This document shows, piece by piece, positions 7,588-14,107 of a stretch of DNA of 20,166 nucleotides. The number at the start of each line of letters is the position of its first letter. Positions within the stretch are counted from its first letter, which is position 1. Source of the stretch: a virus. The position numbers and the translations under genes are program-made. Location: the IMG/VR virus record IMGVR_UViG_3300031773_000060, positions 1 to 20,166 of that record; one strand, 5' to 3'. The notes under the pieces were generated by a model. The model saw nothing but the letters and a program-made list of their open reading frames with translations, ran no database searches and was not told the DNA's origin.

Positions 7588-8446
7588 AGGTAGGGTCTTC
7601 TAAGAGAATACCTTCACCATCCTCTTGCAATATCTTATCTGTATTTTCCTGAAGTAGATAAGCTGGAGGTTGTCCATTATGCAAACTTATCTGTCCATTC
7701 GTAACAAATTCAATCCTTGCCTCAACAATACCCGCAGCAGGAACAGTAATAGCAACATTACTGACTATGCAATCAGCTTCATACCAAACGCTGTTCTGAC
7801 TAACAGAAGGTTCATGGTAGAGAAAGAATTTAGCTAAGAAATCAGATCCTTGCTTAATCCTTACTAGCAACTGCGCTAAGTAGACAGGGAACTCAGGCTG
7901 CAAGATATTAATCGTATCCCCTTGAAAAGCACGATGCTGCCAAATGCAATTTAAATTCCCTTGACCCGATATAATGCCATTTTCATATTGACGTCTAAAT
8001 TCATCTCCTAAGACTGTTGTATTTATATTCTCCCTCTCCGTCGTAATTTCAAAATCTTTGACTTTTGCAAGAGTTCGATATCGTGTTGCCTGAGTACTTA
8101 TTAAAATCTTTTTAGCAGAACTAGGAGAAACGAGCGTTAAAGCTTGGTTCGATTCACCAGCCAAAGCAGGACCAAAAGAGTTATATAACTTCATACCACC
8201 CATGTCATCGACATGAACGTACCAACGCCCATCTGGATGTACATGACCTGAGACAAGTTCTAGTGTTGACTGATCTACTGTCTCAATTAATAACTGATCA
8301 CCAGTAAGGATTGATCCAGCAGCGAAATCGACGCTGAACCTTTTCTTTGTTGTATTAACATCAGCAGGATCTAAATCAGTCTCGAACGGGCCTGAATTAT
8401 CTCTCTTTAATTCAACGAAACCAGTTGAACCAAAATAAACAGACAT
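7583..8446 (-). CDS. Tail-tube-like protein with inserted beta domain (third tube paralogue)
   Basis: 287 residues. An N-terminal strand (SVYFGSTGFVELKRD) is followed by an inserted module at ~35-108 (TGDQLLIETVDQSTLELVSG, GRWYVHVDDMGGMKLYNSFG, NQALTLVSPSS). A tube-like core begins at ~129 (VKDFEITTERENINTTVLGD) with ENGIISGQGNLNCIWQ after it. The core pattern V-x-x-F-x-[FI]-T-x-x-x-x-x-[IL]-x-T-T-x-[IL]-G matches the other two tube-like proteins, although Trp is replaced by Phe. After the core, a helical region (FPVYLAQLLVRIKQGSDFLA) and two more strands end with FVTNGQISLHNG. The C-terminus carries three short acidic repeats (YLLQEN, KILQED, GILLED). Likely a tail-tip or tube-decorating structural protein; exact site unknown. 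Confidence 0.6.
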   Translation of the reverse strand: MSVYFGSTGFVELKRDNSGPFETDLDPADVNTTKKRFSVDFAAGSILTGDQLLIETVDQSTLELVSGHVHPDGRWYVHVDDMGGMKLYNSFGPALAGESNQALTLVSPSSAKKILISTQATRYRTLAKVKDFEITTERENINTTVLGDEFRRQYENGIISGQGNLNCIWQHRAFQGDTINILQPEFPVYLAQLLVRIKQGSDFLAKFFLYHEPSVSQNSVWYEADCIVSNVAITVPAAGIVEARIEFVTNGQISLHNGQPPAYLLQENTDKILQEDGEGILLEDPTS

Positions 8447-8865
8447 TACATAGTTAGAGTAGTTGGAGCACCAGTAGCCTCAAAACTAACGTCGGCTGCC
8501 ATGATCTCCCCCTGGGAATTATTCATCGCATAACTAGTAAAGAAGACATCAAGAACCAACTTCTTAGTAGTGCCTCCCTTTGTCATATTTAATTCAAGCG
8601 TGACTGTTGACATATCAGCACTATCAGTTGTACTACTTACTTTTCCGAGGATATCACCGACAACATTGTTGGTATCATTGTAATAATAGAGGCTGCAATT
8701 CCCTGTAATGCTACGTACACCTGCTTCCAAACTTCTATTCCTGTCTCCTAAAGAAGTTGTTTCTAAGACAGCTTGATTAGCAGTAAAAGACCAGGATCGT
8801 ACTTTACCAGCCTGTTCGCCAGCTACTTTTAGGATTCCGTCCTGCCCTGAATAAAACTGAGCCAT
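8446..8865 (-). CDS. Tail-tube-like protein (second tube paralogue, core only)
   Basis: 139 residues. After a short first strand (FYSGQDGILKVAGEQAG) the sequence VRSWSFTANQAVLETTSLGD aligns by eye with the tube core of the major tail protein (VQSWSFEVTRSEIDVTTIGG), and RSITGNCSLYYYND matches the SG-x-x-x-G-S-A-S-V-Y-V-T-N-E-D strand that follows. It ends with VSFEATGAPTTLTM, similar to the tube C-terminus. It carries no insertion domain, so it is near the minimum size of a tube fold. It probably builds an extra ring at the distal tail or a collar, but that is inference. The 28-base leader has no clear ribosome binding site. The stop overlaps the next ATG (TAATG). Confidence 0.62.
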   Translation of the reverse strand: MAQFYSGQDGILKVAGEQAGKVRSWSFTANQAVLETTSLGDRNRSLEAGVRSITGNCSLYYYNDTNNVVGDILGKVSSTTDSADMSTVTLELNMTKGGTTKKLVLDVFFTSYAMNNSQGEIMAADVSFEATGAPTTLTM

Positions 8866-8893
8866 CTTTTGTCAAAAATACGATGTGTTCATT

Positions 8894-9355
8894 CTAGTCT
8901 CCATCTAAGCATCCTACAAATGAACAGGAAACATTACTGATTCCAGGTTGCACACTAGTTACTTTAGGTGGGCCACTATATCTCCATCTTAACCCACCTG
9001 AAGAGCCGTCTTCTGGATTCAGCCAATATTGACTGTCATCATATCCTTTGATGTAATCCTCTAATTGATTAGATGTACCCAATGTAACGTCAAGACCTGC
9101 TGTGCCATTGGCTCTGCCAAAATAAATATACTTATCGGGATCTCCTGCAACTGAAACATAATTAGTAATTATTTCAGCGGCTTTCTCATCAGAAATATTT
9201 GAAAAACCTAAGCTTAAAGTTGCATTTACTCTTTTGTTTCCATAACGAATAAAACTCTTAGCACCATTTTGCGCCTCGAAAACAGTCTGAGGAAACTCTC
9301 CAGGGCTAAAGGATCTACTACTTGGTTTTACATTTGGGAAAACTGCCTGAGCCAT
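8894..9355 (-). CDS. Minor tail protein, gpM-like
   Basis: 153 residues. The N-terminus has FPNVKPSSRSFSPGEFPQTV, then AKSFIRYGNKRVNATLSLGF, SNISDEKAAEIITNYV and YIYFGRANGTAGLDVTLG, and the C-terminal part has GGLRWRYSGPPKVTSVQPG. The order of an early Pro/Ser strand, a xxRxGxxxxNxxLxLxF strand pair and a helix ending in Y-x-x-x-x-G resembles gpM-type minor tail proteins, in which a G-x-N-x-x-x-x-x-x-L/W pattern is common. Those link the tube to the tip. In lambda, M precedes L, K, I and J; here the gene follows J. This is resemblance rather than a firm match; a distal tail protein specific to marine phages is the alternative. The start overlaps the hub stop (TAATG). Confidence 0.55.
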   Translation of the reverse strand: MAQAVFPNVKPSSRSFSPGEFPQTVFEAQNGAKSFIRYGNKRVNATLSLGFSNISDEKAAEIITNYVSVAGDPDKYIYFGRANGTAGLDVTLGTSNQLEDYIKGYDDSQYWLNPEDGSSGGLRWRYSGPPKVTSVQPGISNVSCSFVGCLDGD

Positions 9356-12300
9356 TATGTACTCTCGATAAAGTCTTCAGAGTCTGCCCCACTATCATAT
9401 ACCTGATGCAATACAGCTACATATCCATCATCAGTCAAAGGAACGTAGCTGCCTGCCACTTCAACAAAACCATCCTCTGCAAACGTTAAAGACTCAACCT
9501 TATACACACGGTCAGAAGAATTGGTCTGTGCAATTGTAAAGACACATCCTCTAAAAGCATCATCAGCCAAACCGTCAGAAATGATAATAGGTGTAGGGCC
9601 TTTAACTCCTTCCTCCCCAGGCTTCCAATAATAAATAGAATTACCATTTGAAACAGTTGTCTGAGATTGAAGCACACCTCCGTCAGTTATTACACCATTA
9701 GAGAAACGACTTGTATGTGTTGACTCAGAATAAAGCCTGAAATAATCACCAGGCATTAAGGACATAGCAGCTTGCGGTGTAGTCTCAAACTTCAATCCAT
9801 GATCGACAAGTTGCCTTGTACGCAAAGCATATTTCGCAAATCGAATAGCATGTTTGCTGCTGGTGCAGAAAATTGACATATCAAACGTCTCGATAGGATC
9901 AAGCTCAGACCCAACAGTCCAGTCATCATTGGATTGGACATCATTAAGCCTAACTTCAGCAACTTTTGTTTCTGGGAAACCGTTCTCTTGTTCTTTTCTC
10001 CATAACACCCTTGCTTGGAACACCTGTCTCTCTTCTGGGGAAAGGAAAGACACCTTAAGATCTTTTATATTGCCATCAGTAAACAAGGCTTTGATCGGTG
10101 GCTTTTCTTCAGGATCAATTACGAAATCAGTTGTATTAAAAGGAACAGAAGGATAGAGAGAGAAACGACCTCCAATAATTGTAAAATCAAGAAAACAATA
10201 AGCTGCTTGAACAAATATAAAATCCCTTAAGTTTTGTGATTCAGTAATAACACCATCCCAGAAGAACCCATTTGCTAAACAGAATTTTGCAGCAACCGCC
10301 ATCTTTTCTTTATCAACTGAAGTTGCGCCAATAAGTTCACCTGCTCCTATTTCGTTATCTGTTAATAAGGCATAAGCAATTTCAGGAACTAAATTAGTTG
10401 ATTGGTAATAACCAGCGAAAGGATCACCCCCAATATCATTTACCAATCTTTCAACTTTCACTCCTTGCTTAATGTATGCAGATAACTGACTAAATGAACT
10501 CCATTCTTTTGCACTATTTAAACGTAATCCTGCAATGGCTAAATTATCATAATCAACTGGATGAGAATTACTCTTCTGCTCGTTTACATATACAACCTCA
10601 TGCTCAGGATTAGATAAATGGCTGCTCTGCTCTGCATCGTATTGATAATAGTCGGCTATAGCATCATAAGAATTTAAGTTCCTTCCTATAGGCCAAGGTT
10701 TATCTGTTACTAATGCTGATGAAGCTGTTTCAGCAGTACAAGATATAGATCCAGTCCCGCCACCATTCTTAGGATAAGTAAATGTAATAATGTCGCCATT
10801 GTGATACCCTGAGCCAGAATTATTTATACTCCATTCAACTGAATTATTATTATAAACAGTAACCTTTAAAGTTAAGCCACTACCACCTCTATCTGTTGTT
10901 GTAGCAACACTTTCTCTAATACTAAAAGCTGTATCATTTACATCTTGCATGGTGTATTTATGTATTTTAAAATGGTACTGACCTCCCGCATACTTAACAT
11001 AAGAACCAACTCTAAATTGAAGATTTGGATTATGTGTATGCACATACCACGGCTTCCAATTAGGTGACCCATCAATTAAATGGTCATAATTTCCCATCGC
11101 AGGGAAATACTCATCAATCGTATACCTCCAATGTGTTTCACCCCCTGTATATCTCTTCTCATCCATGTATTGAGTACCTGGATAGTCGAAATCTAAGTGA
11201 CCATACCTATTACTTACCCAATATCTAACTCTCATATAATCCGAAGCCCACGTATTCTCTCCTTCAGCGTTCCATGTTGAGCGTTTAGATGAATAAGCAT
11301 CATCTACAACTTTTACCCAATCTTTATGTGTAGGAATACTCCCTTCAACTTTGCTACTTAGCTCAATTACTTCAGAGCCTATCTGTTCAGGCAAAGCACC
11401 TAAGTACCATTCCGTATTACTCATTAACGCACCAGTTAAACGTGTCAGTTGCCCTGAGTAATAGACGTCATAATCACCACTTGGTAGGTCTACATGCCCA
11501 TGAGGTCTATTTTTCATAAACATATGAACATCACGATCCGCAAAGTTATCTAAAGCTAAATTACCTGGATAAGGAAGAAGCCTGAACTCACACTGAGGTG
11601 AGTTTGAATGAACAATCCGAATGAAGTTATATTGCGGTTGAGGCGTGTTTCCTTTTACAAGGAAGGGAATCCCTCCGTCTATGAAAGACCATTCTTCTTC
11701 TCCCATGCCTTTTGCTTGAAGTCTGAAGAAACTAAGCCTTTTTATATATTTAGACATCTGTCCTAATTGAATCCCTCCGTTATCATCTTCATATTTTTTA
11801 ACTGTGCCTTCTTCTCCATAATGTATATGCCCAGGATGACTGTTAGCATTAGCAAAGCCTGTAATCTGTTTCCATACAGTTGATTTAATACCTATTTCTG
11901 TTACCTCACACGATGTATTATTAGAAACTGTCCCAACAGCACACCTCTGCAAAGTTAAAGTTTCCCAAGGATAATGAGCTAAACTATTATCTTTGATATC
12001 AACTAATCCCGCTCGATTTTCAATTACTTTAAAAGTTGCTGTAACAACTGCGCTGTTAGTAGGTGTCCATATACCAGTGTTAGGTGAGTAGTTAACACTT
12101 TCACAAGTTGCTAAGATATCTCCCAGCAAATATATATCACCTTTAGCCAAGTTTGAATCGGCTGTTATTCGACAGGAATCGACTGAAGACTTAACATCTT
12201 CGACACCCCAGGGGGCAAATTCTTTGAACTGTTCGAGAGGATTTGTCGCATAGATTTTATAATCAATCTCATACCCTTTTGACACAGCGTATCTTTTATT

Positions 12301-13302
12301 AAATCCCTCGACAGCTATTACTTCTCCACTTCTGTCCCTAACTTGAGTAAAAGATGCATACCGTGGGAAGCTTGTTGCAACTTTGTTCCTTTTCTTATCT
12401 ATATCATTTTTGACATCCTCCTTTGCGTCTTTTCCCTTAAGAACTAACTCATAAGGAACCATAAATTTCGTGGAGTTAGGGAAAGGGGAAAACGCACCGA
12501 ACTGAGTCTGTGTTCCAGGTGTTCTAGTACCAGAGAAAATCCTACGATTATAATCACCATCATTATCCCAGTGAACAGAGAAGGCATCATCGTCTTCCCA
12601 ATCTTCTAATGTTCCTTCGCTATACCTTTGATCTATTCCTCCTTCTTGTGGCCTTCCACCAGCAGTCATAAAATATAAAGCAACCTTCGCATCTGTGTAA
12701 TTAGCTAAAGTAGTATCACCAATAGCAAAACCTTCATAATCAGGCCGAGCACCTAATTCTCCTGAAGAAAATAAAAATAACCCTCTAAGTTGTTGCCCTG
12801 TAAACAGACTCCTCATCTGTGACCAAAGGAGATTGCTAACTACACGGATGCCGCCACCTGGGTTTATTGCTCGATTTGTAAAAACAAGAGGGATAACATC
12901 GCCTAACGTTGCTAATTCTTGGATAGAACCGAAGCCTGTTTGAGGTGCAAATCTTTTAGCTCCTTGTGCTCCTGCTGTTTTTAAAGACCCTGGAGTCTGC
13001 TGCTTAAAAGGTTTAGGCTTTGGCGTAAGCATTACAGAAACAGCCGTCAAGACTAGCCCTATAACAAGTTTGGTGATTATGCTTACAGGATCATTTACTA
13101 CATGAGGGATATGAGCATAAGCCTCTGACCTTTTACCGTTATAGCTTTCTGTTACTCGTACAAAATACCAATATTCATCCTCACTTAAACCTAAGATTTC
13201 ACAAAGTTCGACTTCTGCGGGTAATAATATTCTTCTACCTGAAGGACTCCGATGGGATTCCATGTCACCGCCGACCCTTCGTATGATGTTATGTTCAGCC
13301 AT
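9355..13302 (-). CDS. Tail tip hub / host specificity protein, gpJ-like with gpI-like N-terminus
   Basis: 1315 residues. The first ~70 form a small beta domain (RRILLPAEVELCEILGL, EYWYFVRVTESYNGKRSEAY). A hydrophobic helix at ~73-92 (IITKLVIGLVLTAVSVMLTP) is followed by Pro/Lys, as in lambda gpI. Then QELATLGDVIPLVF and NPGGGIRVVSNLLWSQM resemble the gpJ N-terminus. The C-terminal part has YALLTDNEIGAGELIG (~975), FILP-type hub strands, VFQARVLWRKE and MSLMPGDYFRLYSEST, consistent with the hub (tip attachment J) domain. The middle (~530-900) is a large Tyr/Trp-rich insertion with a GSGY-x-x-GD module at ~800-855. The hub closes the tube and positions fibres. The start at 13302 overlaps the previous gene by 112 bases; ATG at 13263 is an alternative. 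The stop is coupled by TAATG. Confidence 0.8.
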   Translation of the reverse strand: MAEHNIIRRVGGDMESHRSPSGRRILLPAEVELCEILGLSEDEYWYFVRVTESYNGKRSEAYAHIPHVVNDPVSIITKLVIGLVLTAVSVMLTPKPKPFKQQTPGSLKTAGAQGAKRFAPQTGFGSIQELATLGDVIPLVFTNRAINPGGGIRVVSNLLWSQMRSLFTGQQLRGLFLFSSGELGARPDYEGFAIGDTTLANYTDAKVALYFMTAGGRPQEGGIDQRYSEGTLEDWEDDDAFSVHWDNDGDYNRRIFSGTRTPGTQTQFGAFSPFPNSTKFMVPYELVLKGKDAKEDVKNDIDKKRNKVATSFPRYASFTQVRDRSGEVIAVEGFNKRYAVSKGYEIDYKIYATNPLEQFKEFAPWGVEDVKSSVDSCRITADSNLAKGDIYLLGDILATCESVNYSPNTGIWTPTNSAVVTATFKVIENRAGLVDIKDNSLAHYPWETLTLQRCAVGTVSNNTSCEVTEIGIKSTVWKQITGFANANSHPGHIHYGEEGTVKKYEDDNGGIQLGQMSKYIKRLSFFRLQAKGMGEEEWSFIDGGIPFLVKGNTPQPQYNFIRIVHSNSPQCEFRLLPYPGNLALDNFADRDVHMFMKNRPHGHVDLPSGDYDVYYSGQLTRLTGALMSNTEWYLGALPEQIGSEVIELSSKVEGSIPTHKDWVKVVDDAYSSKRSTWNAEGENTWASDYMRVRYWVSNRYGHLDFDYPGTQYMDEKRYTGGETHWRYTIDEYFPAMGNYDHLIDGSPNWKPWYVHTHNPNLQFRVGSYVKYAGGQYHFKIHKYTMQDVNDTAFSIRESVATTTDRGGSGLTLKVTVYNNNSVEWSINNSGSGYHNGDIITFTYPKNGGGTGSISCTAETASSALVTDKPWPIGRNLNSYDAIADYYQYDAEQSSHLSNPEHEVVYVNEQKSNSHPVDYDNLAIAGLRLNSAKEWSSFSQLSAYIKQGVKVERLVNDIGGDPFAGYYQSTNLVPEIAYALLTDNEIGAGELIGATSVDKEKMAVAAKFCLANGFFWDGVITESQNLRDFIFVQAAYCFLDFTIIGGRFSLYPSVPFNTTDFVIDPEEKPPIKALFTDGNIKDLKVSFLSPEERQVFQARVLWRKEQENGFPETKVAEVRLNDVQSNDDWTVGSELDPIETFDMSIFCTSSKHAIRFAKYALRTRQLVDHGLKFETTPQAAMSLMPGDYFRLYSESTHTSRFSNGVITDGGVLQSQTTVSNGNSIYYWKPGEEGVKGPTPIIISDGLADDAFRGCVFTIAQTNSSDRVYKVESLTFAEDGFVEVAGSYVPLTDDGYVAVLHQVYDSGADSEDFIEST

Positions 13303-13589
13303 CCGTTCTCGAAATAAACTGCCAAGCCATAGCCGCTAGTTGATTTGCATAGACCCACAGTACCTATCTTAAGGCTTTCTGTCCTAATACCCCAAAGTTC
13401 TAACTGTTCTCTAAAAATAGAATAATCCTCTTTTTTTAATCGCCTGTACCAATCCCTCGTAGGACAAGGGCTTTTGATGTCATAGTGCTTCAAGACTGCC
13501 TTAGCTAAAGTCAAGCAGTCAGCCGCTTTGTGCTTTTCTGGATCTGCTCCCAATCGATATGGCAACCCAATCAACTGAAAAGGATTCAT
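13191..13589 (-). CDS. NlpC/P60-like tail protein (gpK-like), probable catalytic His lost
   Basis: 132 residues. The N-terminus has LIGLPYRLGADPEKHKAADC, with Cys25 followed by LTLAKAVLKHY, the typical start of the nucleophile helix in phage NlpC/P60 proteins (G-x-P-Y-x-x-G ... DCxxL). The expected partner strand is GYGLAVYFENGWLNIT at residues 86-100, where family members normally have GxxHVxxYxxNG; position 89 is Leu instead of His. The end (WNPIGVLQVEEYYYPQK) is a final strand. Related tail proteins trim peptidoglycan during infection or act in tip assembly. Without His the protein may be inactive or only structural. The last 112 bases overlap the start of the next gene in another frame. 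Confidence 0.7.
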   Translation of the reverse strand: MNPFQLIGLPYRLGADPEKHKAADCLTLAKAVLKHYDIKSPCPTRDWYRRLKKEDYSIFREQLELWGIRTESLKIGTVGLCKSTSGYGLAVYFENGWLNITSYEGSAVTWNPIGVLQVEEYYYPQKSNFVKS

Positions 13590-14107
13590 CTATTTTGCAT
13601 CTGGCCGCTAGTTGGTAACGCTCCAACCATAGCTGTCGTTAAGACTCTGCTCGGTGCATTAGAACCGACAGCATCAATTGCAGAAGACAATAAAACTTCA
13701 ACAGTCGTTGGATCGTATGACAAAGAAGACGCTAACCAATTGTCTGTAGTCAAAGTCTTTTCATAAGACAATGTAGAAGTGTTAACTATACATACACTCA
13801 CTTCTATATGCCATTTATTCGTTACAGCTTCTCTTGCTCTATTCATCGCTAAAGTATTATTAGCAAGCACAAGTTGAGCCTCTAAGTTATCACCAGATCT
13901 ATTCTTTGCAGCGCCCTGATAAATGAAAGGTAAGTAATAATAATTTTCACCATTGAAAGTTATGTAATTATTTGGGTTTTGAACGTACACCCCAGATCCG
14001 TTATCTAAAGCTCCGAAGCTATCTCTTTTCGCATTTTGGTAAAGGTCTTGCACATTACCATTGCTGTCTAAAACCTTAAGGAAGGTGACTAAAGTTGTAA
14101 CGCTCAT
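13586..14107 (-). CDS. Minor tail protein, lambda gpL-like (lacks C-terminal Cys region)
   Basis: 173 residues following the tape measure gene with an ATGA overlap. Features include NGENYYYLPFIYQG, then NLEAQLVLANNTLAMNRARE, a helix and strand with WHIEVSVCIVNTST, and VEVLLSSAIDAVGSNAPSRV. The last segment resembles the V-x-F/L-x-L-x-S-x-x-D-x-x-G-x-x-x-P-x-R motif of gpL-type minor tail proteins, which connect the tube to the hub. In the lambda family a C-terminal cysteine-containing domain follows; here the protein stops soon after the motif (GALPTSGQMQNR), so that domain is missing. Order (tape measure, L, K, J) agrees with the call. A DUF1833-type distal tail protein is the main alternative. 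Confidence 0.62.
   Translation of the reverse strand: MSVTTLVTFLKVLDSNGNVQDLYQNAKRDSFGALDNGSGVYVQNPNNYITFNGENYYYLPFIYQGAAKNRSGDNLEAQLVLANNTLAMNRAREAVTNKWHIEVSVCIVNTSTLSYEKTLTTDNWLASSLSYDPTTVEVLLSSAIDAVGSNAPSRVLTTAMVGALPTSGQMQNR

Noticed and set aside
9854-10230. Plus-strand ORFs opposite the hub gene
   Set aside because: No family resemblance, no ribosome binding site, and they lie fully inside a strong coding gene on the other strand.
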